A DNA stretch of 64,000 bases from Psoroptes ovis (taxonomy: Eukaryota; Arthropoda; Arachnida; Sarcoptiformes; Psoroptidae). Positions 36,478 through 49,388 of the stretch are shown one piece after another; position 1 is the stretch's first letter; each line of letters starts with the position of its first letter. The notes under the pieces were generated by a model. The model ran no database searches and was not told where the DNA came from. It saw only the letters and a list, made by a program, of their open reading frames with translations. A program made the position numbers and the translations under genes. Location: the NCBI GenBank assembly GCA_002943765.1, contig PQWQ01000023.1:312501-376500 (forward strand), in the 5' to 3' direction.

Positions 36478-39400
36478 TCATCGAAATTGATGTCGACGAT
36501 TTTGTTGATTATTATTATTAGCAGCATTGCTCAAATGATGATGATTTACAATCACTGATGGCTGTCTTTGTGGATAATAAAAATAATTATCGGTAATTAT
36601 TTGTGGCTGATGCTGTTGATATGCAATCGATGATGGCTGCGGTGGTGACATGTATATTGGCGTATTATTACTATTCGAATGATGATAATTGGCACCTGGA
36701 AATGAAATCATTGTTGGAATTATCGGATGATAATAATGTTGAGCAGCAGGCGGTGGTGGTTGCGTTATTATAGTCGATGACGATGGTTGAGATGAATTGC
36801 TGCAAACAAGCGGCACTGGTGATGTCGGCGAAGGGGTATATGGACGCAGTTCGATTTGTAATTTTGCTGTTGCCATAACTTTGGTTGTTACTGTTGTCGA
36901 TGATGATGATGATGATGTGGTCGTGGAATTCGAAGATTCACAACGTGAATTATTGCTGTTGTTATTATCATTATCATTCGAAGGTGATGGACTTTCAGCG
37001 GATGATGTCGGTGATGATGATGCGGATGATGAACCGATTTCTGAGGTAGGCGTTTGATTATTATTACCGGGATTATTATTAGTGATTGTTGTTTCGACAA
37101 CAAATTCCGGTTGAACTACGATTGGTTGGGGCTGTGGCAGCGGTGCTGCTGCTGCTGCTGGCTGCGTTATTATGTTACCAGTGAATTGTTGCGTTTGATT
37201 TGCGGCCGGTAACGGTGTCGGTGTTGTGGTGGCTGTTATTGATGGTGTAGGCGTTGATTGATATGATTGCGGTTCTTCCGAAATTGTCGATAGACTTATT
37301 TGTGAATTATGAAGTTTTTGCAATTCGATACGTTGTTGTTTTCGGCTATAATAACGGCCATTATAGCCACTGAATGATGATGTACGATTTAACATTGATT
37401 TCTGTCGGCTATTTTTACGTTTACTTTCCAACATTAATGCTTCGATGTATCGATTATCATTCGTGGTGGTGTTGTTGAATGTTGAATCTTCAAATACATC
37501 ATCAAAATCATCATCAACAATATCATCGACATTGATTACTTTTGTCATATCATCAAACGCTTTATTACCACCATTATGATGATGGTGATAATAATGATGA
37601 TGATGATGATGATTTATTGATGATGGCGTTAAGATCGGCGTTGCAGGGGGCGTTGGTGGCGATATATGATCATCATGTTCATGAGATCGAAGATCAGATT
37701 CAGGTCCAATCATTGATAATAGGATTGGTAGTAATATGAATGAATTGATTGTTACAATAACAATCGATGCCCCAAGTATTAGGAAAAAATATCTAAACAA
37801 AATGATATTCAGGGTTGAAATATGATCAATGGTAGTGAATTGAATTACATACCTAATGATAAAATCAAATTCGGAGAATGCCAACATCAACAGACCGAAC
37901 AATGTCGATATAATACCATTTATAATTGGATTTGACATATGTTCCAATGCCAATGACATACGTTTATTGTGATTGCCCAAAGCGGTATTGAAACTCTGTG
38001 TTGTTGAACATTGTACAAAAAAAAAAAATAAATAAATAAATCCAATTAATTTTAAATTTTGAACATTCGAAAATCAAAACATAATTGAAAAAAAGATACT
38101 CACAATATTTAAATGTATCAATGGATTCAATGAAATAATTATGGATACAATCAAAGTGACCACTGGCAATGCACTTAATTTGATTCCGATCAAGCCCATA
38201 AAACCAAACAATATGATTATATTGATGATCAAATTCATTGTTATTATTATCGATGTTCGAATGTTCATTGTGAATAGTGATGTTGATAAGAATATGCCAA
38301 ACAATACCAAGAATAATGTAAGGAACATATAAAAACGTAAATTTAGATATTGTTCCCAATATGTGAATGGTACACCATGTGGAAAATTGGCTAATCCACG
38401 TTGCTCAAAACGTTTACAATTTTCACGTATATTAACGATTGTATCGATAATTTCTTCGGTGGTTCGAATATTATTCAAATTGAATGGTATTTGAGCATAG
38501 ATTAATGGTGATGATTTCGGTATCCGAAGTTCTACATCATTCGGTTCATGTATCCATTGACGTGGTTCGGGTTTGAATGATGCTTGCGATTGCCCATAAC
38601 CCATAACATCATTCGATACCCATGCAGTCAAATAATTATAAAATGCTCGTGTATTGATAATGCCACCTGAATCGACTAAACGTCCAGTCAGTATTAATGA
38701 TTTATCAATAGGATTATCTTGACGACCAGTTTGTACTAGCAATTTATATGCTAAAATAGCATCAGATGATGCATTCGCAAACCATTGTTCACGTGTTATG
38801 GCACCTTGTCGATATTCAATATCAAATTGATTTTGTAGCTGCAGTAACCAATCGCGGAAAATGTGCAGCCAAAAATGTTCGGGCAAGCCACCATCATCAT
38901 TTTTGATTATGGCATCAATATTATTGAATGATTGATAATAATCGGATAGTAATCGTTGGCCATTTGGATAATCGAAATTACCTTTCGTTATCATAAACAC
39001 GTTATAATAACTAAAATATTTTTGTCTTAGCCGTAAAAATTCATATTCATTCGTTTGTTTTGGCACGAGATCAACCAGGTCTAGACCATCATTGATTTTA
39101 GCAATACCGCCAACCATTGACATTACTATAATGATTGAATAAAGTAACAATATCAGAATTTTAAAGGTTTTAGGTTGCAGTAGCTTTGCTAAATAATTTT
39201 GAACAAAATATTTGATTGACAATCGCGATGTCGCCACTGGCTGGGATGATGGTTGTTGTTCATTGCCATAATCATCATCATTTGAATTATTTGTTGTGGT
39301 AAGAATATTTTTCGAATTCAATTTCTGCTGATCATTAACGACATTTCGACCACAATTATTACATTGTTTCAACATTAAATTAATATCACCATGTTTATTT

Positions 39401-42399
39401 TGAATATTTTGTTGATCACAATTGCAAACGCTGTCCGAAAGATTTTCATTTGCATTCGTATTCTTGTTTTTGATTGATTTATTAATACTATTTAAATATT
39501 CATAATTATATGGTTGTCGATGTTGATATGGCTGTTTGAATAATGATGCTGATGATGATGAAGATGCTGATAAATGACTAGATCGTTGTTGATTATTATT
39601 ATTTGATTGTATCGATGATTGATCGATTGCAATTGATTTTATGGTCGACGATGATTTCGGTGTACGACAACACGTTAAATAATAACTTAGATTTATAAGG
39701 AATTTCAATAATTTTCCGGGTGTTGGTGATTCATGATTGATTATGAATTTAAAATATAAATTATTTAGTCTTAAATCTATGGAAATGAGAGCTGGATACA
39801 GGACCAGTACGGCTATTGTTGTGAATGCGATTAATATGGCTGTTTGTAAACAAAAATTACGCAAAGCTGGTATTGGGATGATTGATGCTACGGTGAACGC
39901 GACTAAATTACAAAGTAATGAGAGAAGTATGTTGAAACCAATTTGTTTCAAGCATTCAGCCGTACGATATTCAATCGGTATGTGTTTGATCATGTAATTT
40001 GATTGATAATTTTTTGTTAGCAGAAATATATAATCAATACTTAGACCAGAAGCTAATAATGGTACGATTTGAGTGGTGGTTGCATTAAACGACAGCCCAA
40101 TCAATGCACAAACACCTAAACCAGATGCGATCGATAGAGCGATCAACAATACACCGAATATGGCTAATAATGATTTCGAACGTTCAAAACGTTCATGATT
40201 ATCAGCAATTTTTTCATCATTGAAATTATACCATCTCGATAGTGATATACCAGCATGAAGAAGCATCAATAGATAACCAATGGAAAGATTTATGAAATTA
40301 ATTTGTGAAAAATTTTTCATAATATCAGCCAATGAAGATGTGGTGAAATAGTTGACATTATATTGTTGACTACCAATGAAATCAGTTTCAGCCAAGAAAT
40401 GATTCAATTCTTCAGCAAATTTTCGTTGCCATGCATGAAGAATGGCTCGGGCTTTTTCCACAGACCAATCCATTAAATGTTGAACTTTTATCGTTCTTTG
40501 ATGATACTCGTAAAGATTTTGTTCACCCATTAGCTGTATGATTGATTGTAAAGCTTTAGCACGTACAATATTACCCGAACGATTTTTGGTGATACCACCG
40601 ACAATTAAATCTTCGATCCAATGCATATATTTGGTTGCGAAACCATAGCAACCATTTGTCAATTCTTTACCAACGTTTGGTACTTGCCCTGATTGTTTAT
40701 TTGGTGATGATTGTGGACAATTTAAATCCGAGGGATCTAAACATGGTTTCGTTTGATATGCGGTGGTGATGCCAGCATTTTTCATAAATTTTCTCATCGT
40801 TTCAAATGGTCTCAGTATTGGATTCAAATTATTTTGATAATTATTATTATTATTGTTATCATTTGATATGGCACCAGATGATTCAATTGATTGTTTCATC
40901 AATGTTAACATTAAATCAATCATTTGTTGTGGATTCAGGTTTGTCCATTGTACTTGTTGATTATAGCCAGGTATTTTTACCGGTATTTCAGGACCAAGCA
41001 GTTTGGAACCTTCCCAAAAACAATCCAACGGTGTTATGATTGAACATGGGAAAATGTTTTCCAGTAACTGTGTTCGAATGGTAAAATTGGTAAATATCTC
41101 AAAATATCAAATACACAGATTAAAGGACTAAAACTTACCGAATCAAGATGATGTCTATCAAAGTAAGGACTACTAGGAGTGTAACAAATGTCTTTAAGGT
41201 TCCATGTACTAATGACATTGAATGAAATCGGTCAAGTTTTAGGTCAATCAGAAATCAAAATAAATGAATTAAATACTTACGCATCAAACATTTCAATCGA
41301 AGTGGTCACTGCTGTACGCATCACTTTCAAATGAAATAATAATGCCGATGTATTTAGGATTGTATCGAATCGATTTTTAGGTGTTTGAATGATGATTTGA
41401 TCCGTAGTACCATAGCCTTCACCAAGAATATTATGTACAAATTGTAGCTCTTTCTCCAGTCTACCGCCAGCTGAACAAATTAATTTCAAAAAATTCAAAT
41501 AAATAAATAATGAATAGGCTAAAAGGCGTATTGAAACTTAAAACATACTTTCAATCCATAATTTTTCAACATTATCTTCAATATGTACAGATTTAAGACC
41601 GGCCAAACAAACCAATAGCAGGAGGGATGCTAAAAATAATAATGCACCTGAATTTTTATGAATCAATAGGCCTAATTCGAATAATTTTGCTTGAACGAAA
41701 AATCGTAACCATAATGATCGACGATTACCATATGCTTTACCCTATGTAAGTTAAGATATTTAGGTAAATCGAAATGAATTAATAAGGGTCAAATCATACC
41801 TTATCAATGAGATTCAATGCTAATTCAGCATCAAACCATGCAGGCCTATAGAGGATTTCAGTACTTTTCAGACTAAATTGTTTAACTTTGATCCATGATT
41901 GATAATTGAATTTATCAAACATTTTCATTGATAATGATTGATCATTTTGATTTAATACTTGTTGCTGCTGTTGATGTTGATGGTGATGGTGATGATAATT
42001 TTTTCGAAATTTTCGATTATTATTCAGAGGATGATGGTGGTGATTCGATGTTAAAGATGGTGGTAATGATGATGATGATAATAAATTATTAGAGATCATT
42101 GATGATGATGTTGATGATGGTGATTGTATTGAAGACTGTTGTTGATGATGATCATTCAGATGATTATTGATTAATGATCGATGATCACAATAATAATCAT
42201 TGGTTGATGGTAATAAGGTCGAGGGTTTAATTATTTTGGCTAATTTATCATTGAATTGTGTTGAATTGATTAGATTTGGATTATTTTGAATAAGAAAACT
42301 TTCACCAACACTTTTTGGAACCCTTAAACTACCACCACCTCCAGGGTCTGAAGCATATGACAAGTGATTAGTTCTGTTTAGATTATTTTTTAAGCTCAT
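36478..42399 (-). CDS. ptc: Patched, Hedgehog receptor (7 exons, 1824 aa)
   Basis: Patched is a 12-TM RND-type protein that binds Hedgehog and represses Smoothened, probably by moving sterols. Exons on the minus strand are 42399-41800, 41741-41549, 41470-41281, 41208-41139, 41067-38104, 37995-37853 and 37792-36478; the sum is 1825 codons with stop. Matches run end to end: RPAWFDAELAL, IITPLDCFWEGSKL, NGCYGFATKYMHW, AILHAWQRKFAEE, a sterol-sensing domain, AYKLLVQTGRQD, FYNYLTAWVSND, FMGLIGIKLSALPVV and ALEHMSNPIINGIISTLFG. The N-terminus (about 180 aa) and C-terminal tail (about 420 aa) are long and rich in Asn, His, Ser and Pro. Charged TM residues are partly changed: TM4 has GLSIDYIF (D696 kept, Y697 where DD is usual) and TM10 has SLNPLIH (N1332 where Glu is usual). 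No PPxY motif was noticed. Confidence 0.95.
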
Positions 42400-43230
42400 T
42401 TTTTTTTCGTTGATCGTAAGGTTATAGGTGATGATATAAATAAATTTTGATTAATTATGAACACATTATGTTTTGAATAACCACAAATAAACAAATATTT
42501 AAGGGTTAAATCAAGATTTCAGATGCTTTGAACATTGTCACAAATACACATTTTTGAAAACCGATAAATGGCATTCGAAAATCGAATAATCATTCGGATA
42601 TCATTGAATTCAATGATTCATAGTTTCAATCAAAATTAAATCGTTTCAGATCAGATTTCTGGATTGTTTTCACTCACAAATCAATGATAAATCAATGTAA
42701 ATTGTTGCAGGTTGTTCGAATACGGTCAAATACGAATTATTATATCAAAATTTCAATGATTTTCAATTGAAATCATTGAATTTCACTGATATTTCATTGA
42801 AAATTTCATTCAAAATTCAAATGGCTTGATTGTTTGTTATGGTTATTGCTGTTTGTTTGTTTGTTTGGTTTTGAACATTCATATTTCGGTGTTTTTGCCA
42901 ATTTCATTTTTCAATTTTATTTCTTCTTCAATTTTTTTTTTTTTTTTTTGGCTCAAGGGTGCTATCAAATGGCCACACACTTAGAATAATCAATGTTTTT
43001 TCTCAGTCAGTGCATTTAGTCGTTCATACAATTTCAAATACACACACTAACTAAATCAATGTACATTCACAGTGTGTATTTTTCTCTCTCAAATTTTTGA
43101 ATTTTGCCAGTTTTTTTCATTTTCGAACCACTGATTGGTTAGTTTGAATGGTTTTGGCTGGTGGTGTGGTATTCGATTCAATTCAATTCATTCATTGAAA
43201 TATCATTCGTTTTTCATTATTTTGGCTGCT

Positions 43231-43372
43231 GGTGGTGGTGGTGGTGGTTGGTTGGTTTGGTTGTCTTGGCTTGGTTTTGATGATTCGGGTTCTGAATTCA
43301 ATCACATGTAGTTTGTTTGAAGTTCAATTGAATTTAAAAGTCTTCGAACCACCACCACCACCACCACCACCA
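43231..43372. repeat. Facing (GGT)n and (CCA)n tracts
   Basis: (GGT)6 at 43231-43248 and (CCA)8 at 43349-43372 are inverted relative to each other with a 100-base spacer, so they could pair. They lie upstream of ptc. Confidence 0.75.
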
Positions 43373-43719
43373 TCGACTGCCTCCTCCCTGGTCGTTGTTT
43401 TTGGCCGGAGAAAACCCTGAAGAAATTCTACCACAAATCGGCTTTTGGTTGCTATCATTGGACCACACGCACAATGTTCAACGATAGGAAATGTTAATAC
43501 CATCAAAGACTGAAGGCTGTAGTTAGGAAAATTTTTTAAAAAAATGGTAAATTCGCGCCAAATTTTATAGATTTTTTTTGCAGGCAAATACACAATATGG
43601 TCAACTATAGTTTCATTGCATTCAATTGGTTGATTGCCGTTTTACACACACAAAACTTTGATCATTTTTGATTGGCCATTTCATTCATCCATTCATTCAT
43701 CGATTCGATTCAAATATAT

Positions 43720-43802
43720 TTAGATTGTCCGAAAAGTTCATTCGGCTTAATTACAATAGAGTTGCCCAATGAAAATCGGCAAAAACTTTTCGGACAATCT
43801 AA
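43720..43802 (-). mobile_element. Palindromic MITE, subfamily B
   Basis: TTAGATTGTCCGAAAAGTTC at the left and TTTTCGGACAATCTAA at the right, followed by TA. First of four copies within 1.5 kb. Confidence 0.82.
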
Positions 43803-44364
43803 TATAAATAAATGTACAACGGCAAAAGGTCATAGTCTTGAAAATCTTCATACAAATCTCTGCCACAAGAATATCTTCAATGTAATTGATGATGGTCGCG
43901 GTGGTGAGCGAGGTGGTGGTGGTCAAAGTCATCATCATCGTCATCAAGTTATAGCCATGATATCTTTACTTATAACGTAGTATTTCTTCTATCAATTTCA
44001 ATGCACGACTTTTTTCTTGAAGGTAAAATAAAAAATCTTCGAGTGAGGTCTTCATCTATGCCATACAACAAAAGAGGGGGTGGTGGTGGTGGCGGTGACT
44101 GGTGGCGACTGTCAGCCATGGTGGCAGCAAAGTTAAGGCCATCATCATCGTCGTCAATACCACCAATGCTTCAACCCAATACACACAACCCATAAGACGA
44201 CCGACCGACCGACCACCACCAGCCAAATGATCAAAAAAAACTTGATCAAACAAACCATTGATACATTGTGTTTAAATCTCTCTCGCTGTTTCTTCCAAGA
44301 TTATTTTATCCGGTCAACAATATATATTTCGAAACGATAAGATAAACATAGATGACTAATCAAT

Positions 44365-44373
44365 TGGGTGGTC
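44365..44373 (+). promoter_or_regulatory. Ci/Gli consensus site TGGGTGGTC upstream of ptc
   Basis: The exact Gli/Ci 9-mer (reverse complement GACCACCCA) lies 1.97 kb upstream of the ptc start codon. Direct ptc control by Ci/Gli is a conserved feedback loop in flies and vertebrates. One exact match in the several kb upstream is suggestive; chance expectation is a few percent. A weaker GACCACCAC lies at about 44211. Confidence 0.5.
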
Positions 44374-44510
44374 ATAACACATGTATGATGATGACATTCG
44401 ATAATTTATAATAATTCAAAATCAATGATTTGAAAATCAAAAAGATAATTTTTAAAAAATTGGCGCCAAAAAAAAAAACTTAATTAATTCATGGATTATT
44501 AATTATTCTA

Positions 44511-44592
44511 TAAGGTTGTCCGAAAAGTTTTGGCCAATTTTCATTGGGCAACTCTATTTGATTAAGCCGAATGAACTTTTCGGACAGTCTAA
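44511..44592 (+). mobile_element. Palindromic MITE, subfamily B
   Basis: TAAGGTTGTCCGAAAAGTTT at the left and TTTTCGGACAGTCTAA at the right, with the subfamily B centre. Confidence 0.8.
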
Positions 44593-44828
44593 TAATTTTT
44601 CAAGATTTTCAAATCTTGAAAAATTGTAGACAATTTTTTGAGAAAACTTATTAATTCAAATCTACGTGGAAGGCCAATTTTTCCCTGTTTTTTTTGCTCA
44701 AAAACTTTCTAAAAAATTAAAATTCATGGATTAAACACAGTCAAAAATGTTTGAGAATGAAAAAATTTCTACTTACATTAAATCAGAGAAAAATGACCAA
44801 TGAGAGATCGGATATAAGATTAGACGAA

Positions 44829-44909
44829 TTAGGCTGTCCGAAAAGTTCATTCGGCTTAATAAATAGAGTTGCTCGATGAAAATCGGTCAGAACTTTTCGG
44901 ACAACCTAA
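44829..44909 (-). mobile_element. Palindromic MITE, subfamily B
   Basis: TTAGGCTGTCCGAAAAGTTC at the left and TTTTCGGACAACCTAA at the right, with TA after it. Confidence 0.82.
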
Positions 44910-45161
44910 TATTTTAGCTTTCATTCATCACTAAAATCATTTATTCGATTTTTTTTTTGAGAATTAATCGTATTATCTGCCGAAGATGATCTGATAATTT
45001 CTTAAAAATTTTTTAGAGAATTTTCTTTGAAAAAAATTCTCCAAAAAATCTGAAAAAATTGTCGGTAAAATTTCTTTTGATGTCAGTAATTTTTTACTTA
45101 AATAAATAAATAAATAAAAAATATTTCAAATCGATCATTCAACTTTTTTTTTATTTATTTA

Positions 45162-45245
45162 ACAGGGTTGTCCTGAAAGTTTAGGCCGATTTTCATCCGG
45201 CAACTCTATTCGATTAAGCCGAATGAACTTTTAGGACAACCAAAA
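45162..45245 (+). mobile_element. Palindromic MITE, subfamily B, diverged ends
   Basis: ACAGGGTTGTCCTGAAAGTT at the left and TTTTAGGACAACCAAA at the right, with the subfamily B centre. Confidence 0.75.
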
Positions 45246-46826
45246 TATTTATTTATTCATTTGAATTTTGAATACATTCATTCATTCATTCAATGTGAAT
45301 ACATTCATTCAAATGCATTCATTCAATGAATATTTAAATATTTGAAAAAAATTAAATATTCAAAATTCAATTGTTTTTTTTACATTGAATGCCATTAGCT
45401 ACCACCATTCTTTTACGACGATACTTACCTTCGATACTTACCACATACATTTATTCATAGGCTTACATCCTTGATGATGATAATAATGATGGACAATAAA
45501 ATTTATTTGTTCCGGACATTTTTCATTATCAGAAATAAGTATCTAAGAGAAGAGAGTCCAAGACCTAATATCTAAGATGTTGGAGGCTAAGATTGATGCT
45601 CGAATTCTCTTGAAAATCTCCAAGAAGATTGATCAAATTCGATTCAATTCGAATCATAATTGCCTCCTACGTTCAATTTATAATGTTTGATCAAGTATCA
45701 AATTTTTAGATATTTGGTATTGAACTTTGACCGTTTTTCTGACTTCAATAATAATTGACCTCCATTGATCTTGTTATTCACAATTGCTTATTGATAATTC
45801 ACGATTCATTCAAGTAGTTTCTATTTTTAGTCTTAAAATCTTAAAGAACTTGAAGTAACATTGAAACATTGGAGTGAATATTTACTTTCTTAATCGAATA
45901 ATTCAATCGAAAACAATCGATTTTTAAGGATATTTGGGTGCCATCGATCAAAAATTGATTGATCGATTATTCGATAGATTTGTTGAATCATTTCTTAAAG
46001 CATCTTTCGAAATCCTTGTTTGCTTGATGCTTGAATTGGCCAACGAATCCCATGAAAATTCAATTCAATTTCAAATTGAATGATTGGTGAATGATAATAA
46101 TGGCCATTATCCATCTTCAGAATCATTATCATTAGATATGTTTCTTAATAAAATAATCGAAATCAAATATCACGACTATTTTGGTTATTTGTTTCTACAG
46201 GATATACACAATTTACATTATCCCTCTCTCTTTCTGTGCTTGCTTTTGAGCTCAATCAACTTTTAAATTAAGACATTAAAATAATAATAATGACGATCAA
46301 TCATTTCGGAGAAAGGTAATCACATACCTCATACATAATACGCGAATGTAATTACCTGCTGTTCCTTGAAAAGGTTTTTTTTCGAATTAATTTTCCTCGG
46401 TTTCACATGAAGAAATCTATATGCAAATGTACAAAACACAAAATACATGTCTTAAAGTGAAAACATCCAAGATTATCTATTTGAAAAAACAAAATAAATT
46501 CATTATATCATTCGAATACAAGAGTAAATACCTTTATAATGATCCTAAAATAACAACAGGTTACATTATTATTAATGCACCATTCATGTACATAATGAAT
46601 GTTTTTGTTTGATTGTTTGTCGTTCATAATTCATTCATTCATTTTTTCAAGAAAAAAAACCATTAAGACCTGTTGAATGCCATGAACATTTGGTGCATTT
46701 GGTTAATGGCATAAGGATACATGATTATTATATACACCTGAATGTCCACCATTGAATCGTGGGCGCCATTCATTATCAATAACAACCAGTGTGAACAATG
46801 GGCAACAAACCAGTTGGTTGATTGAA

Positions 46827-46827
<1 letters not shown>

Positions 46828-46856
<29 letters not shown>
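46828..46856. repeat. (ATA)n microsatellite
   Basis: About nine ATA units in the ptc upstream region. Confidence 0.9.
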
Positions 46857-46858
<2 letters not shown>

Positions 46859-47063
46859 TTTGGGTGCTCTGTCTATCTATTCAATTTCAATGGGAAAAAA
46901 TATATGAAAAGAAAAGAAAAGAAATTGAATCATTAATCATTAAATCAAATGGATGGATGGATACCTGGTTATTATTATTGAATCGGCATTGAAGGTTTTT
47001 GTTCTTCTTCTTCTTTAAGAGGTTATTCAATATTTCTTAATGTCTTAATATTCTTAGATGTCT

Positions 47064-47595
47064 TTACCCTGATAGAGTACCATCTGTGAAACAAAGCCCC
47101 GAACGAGCACGAATTTCATTTACCATTTGAAGACGCGTGTCAATCATATCATATCTTAAACACACACACCCGATAGTTCTAAGAAATTGATCATCATCAT
47201 CTTGATAACTTCTTCGTGTATTAATACTTCGTGATTCATGATTTTGGCCCTTAATCTTTGACATTGGAAGATTTTTCTGAAAAAAAATTTTAAAAAATTG
47301 AAAAAACATTGAGGCCAAACCCTGTATAATTGAGAAATAAGTTCATCAATTGTTCAACATAAGATTAGTTGAATTGCTTGAAATTATATTATCATAATAG
47401 AGCCATTAGAGAGGATAATTGTAGGGTATGCAGGTTCATCAACAACAAATGCAAACAATTTCTTACTTTTTTTTTGTTTTTTGATGACTTAATCATTTGC
47501 TTAATGGCACATCCAGCCACACAATAACCTAAGAGGTTGCCATTGGAAATATTTAAGAAAAAATTGCCAAAACCAGGGACAATAACAATTGGCAT
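47064..47595 (-). CDS. Unrecognised small two-exon candidate gene (113 aa)
   Basis: I do not recognise this protein. Exon 1 (47595-47467) starts MPIVIVPGFGNFFLNI, then has GNLLGYCVAGCAIKQMI followed by a Lys/Asn-rich stretch, and ends at a GTAAG donor in phase 0. Exon 2 (47276-47064) follows a long T-rich tract ending TTTCAG and stays in phase. It encodes KNLPMSKIKGQ, a short Asp run, then CLRYDMIDTRLQMVNEIR and a stop. The first exon could be a single-pass membrane or mitochondrial-type segment. Composition is less repetitive than the surrounding non-coding frames, which is why it is listed. The end may instead continue from a GTAAAG donor at the stop. It could be non-coding. Confidence 0.35.
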
Positions 47596-47706
47596 TTGAT
47601 TCGAGGTATTTTGTTAAGACTTTTCTCTGTGTGCACATTTTGTTCATTGTTTTCAATGATTCAATTTGATTTTCGGCTCAAAATTTCTTGATAAATCGGA
47701 TAAATA

Positions 47707-47790
47707 TTAGGATATTGTCCGAAAAGTTTTTGCCGATTATATCCATAGGAAATTATGAGAAAATCGGCAAGAACTTATCGGACAACCTAA
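47707..47790 (+). mobile_element. Palindromic MITE, subfamily A
   Basis: TTAGGATATTGTCCGAAAAG at the left has a small insertion. The right end is CGGACAACCTAA. It lies just upstream of the small candidate gene at 47.06-47.6 kb. Confidence 0.8.
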
Positions 47791-49305
47791 ATATTTTAAA
47801 ATTTTTTCTTTTCCATTCATCAAATTCAAAATTGGTTAACAAATTCATTGATATAATAAATGGCGATTCGAATATTTTTCTTCGAAATAGATATATTTAT
47901 TTGTTTCTTTGAATAAATTCCGACTTTTTCATTCATTCCATCAGCCATTTGAATTCAATAATTTCAACCAACCAACCAAACATTCATCAAATCGAATGAT
48001 AATAAAATTATTTTGAATTGACCTGTTGCGCTTTTTTTCTTGTGAAGGTTCGGAGACCAACAACTGCATAAGACTTGAAAAAACCTTAAAAAAGAGCAGT
48101 AAAAAGCCTAAAATAAGAAAGATTAAAATTTCAATGAAAAAAGCAAGGAATTTACTTGCCCAAAGATTGCTCCATTTTTCATTTGTGTGTATGTGTTTGA
48201 ATTCAATTCAATTGAATTGAATTCACTGGCCAAATGAATTTCTTCAATTGAAATTCAATACAATTCAATTTATCTGATCTATTTTCTTGCTTTTCTTATC
48301 TCTATAGCTCATAGACTTGTGATAATTTATCATTTTTTCTTCGATTTTTTTGATTTTCAGGGTGAAAAGTGAGAATTTCGCATGGGTAAAAGTCAATTTT
48401 TGGATTTAAATTCGGGCTATTCGCGATTCGGTTGATTTGATTTTCTTAAAAATTCGATTGAATGATTCCAAAAAATCACACAGGAAACGAATGTCATGAG
48501 TCAAAATGTTTAAAATCAATCAATCAATGATCGTTTTGGCCCGAGAGAGAATTCAAAGGGTTTTCATTATCATTTGTTTTTGGTGGTGCTGGTGGCCAAT
48601 CAATATTTTTTGATGGCCTCTGTGAATGTTTTAATTTAAAAATTTGAAGGTCTTCGACGTCATTGATCTTCGTTGGTGGCTGGTGATTGCTGGCTTACTG
48701 ATGGTCGATGGTGATATTGATATTTATGCCCATTTATTTCGGTGACAACAACATTTTTTTCGAAAATAAAAATGTGGCTTCAGGCTAAGACACCATTAAT
48801 GATGATTATACTTTCAATTTTGACACATTTTTTTGAAAATCTTTAATGAATATTTCACCAATTCCAAGGCCATGACTGGGCCATACGACCATTGTTTTTT
48901 CTCCTTAATATGTTTGCCAATGTTTACATTACTATCATTACATAAATCATATTAAATATTAGCACTTTGATGACTCAACTGACTGAACTAACCTTTTGAA
49001 AAAAAATCATAGATCATAGACATATAATAATCAATGATATATTCTTCACCAGAGAAACAGAGAGACCACCAACGATGGCCATTATCGATTATTGTTCTAA
49101 TCGACCACTATTGACTAGTAGTGTAGTATGAATCAATTTGATTAAATTTGACATCGATTTCTTCCATTTTTTTCGATAATAAACTTTCATTAAAACATTC
49201 GTTGGTGGTCTTTGAATCTTAGAATCGTTATTACTATTACTACGATTACCATCAAAGCCTTAGAGTTCAATCAACATTTTAAAAGAATAATAATTGTTCA
49301 AATTA

Positions 49306-49388
49306 TTAGGTTGTCCAAAAAGTTTTTGCCGGTTATATCGTAGAAAATCATTGAAAAATCAGCAAGAATTTATCGGACAACTTGATAA
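49306..49388 (+). mobile_element. Palindromic MITE, subfamily A, TA on both sides
   Basis: TTAGGTTGTCCAAAAAGTTT at the left and ATCGGACAACTTGATAA at the right. The subfamily A centre is present. Confidence 0.78.

Larger units (their letters stand above)
42400..47063. other. ptc upstream region, 4.7 kb without a recognised gene
   Basis: Contents include facing (GGT)n at 43231-43248 and (CCA)n at 43349-43372 tracts, and a cluster of four MITEs between 43720 and 45245. The Ci/Gli site lies at 44365, CATT repeats at about 45280-45330 and (ATA)n at 46828-46856. ORFs at 43.2-44.3 kb are translations of triplet repeats and are not believed. Confidence 0.55.

Noticed and set aside
43232..44253. Several glycine- or proline-rich ORFs on both strands upstream of ptc
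   Set aside because: They are translations of GGT, CCA and ATC triplet repeats and overlap each other on opposite strands.
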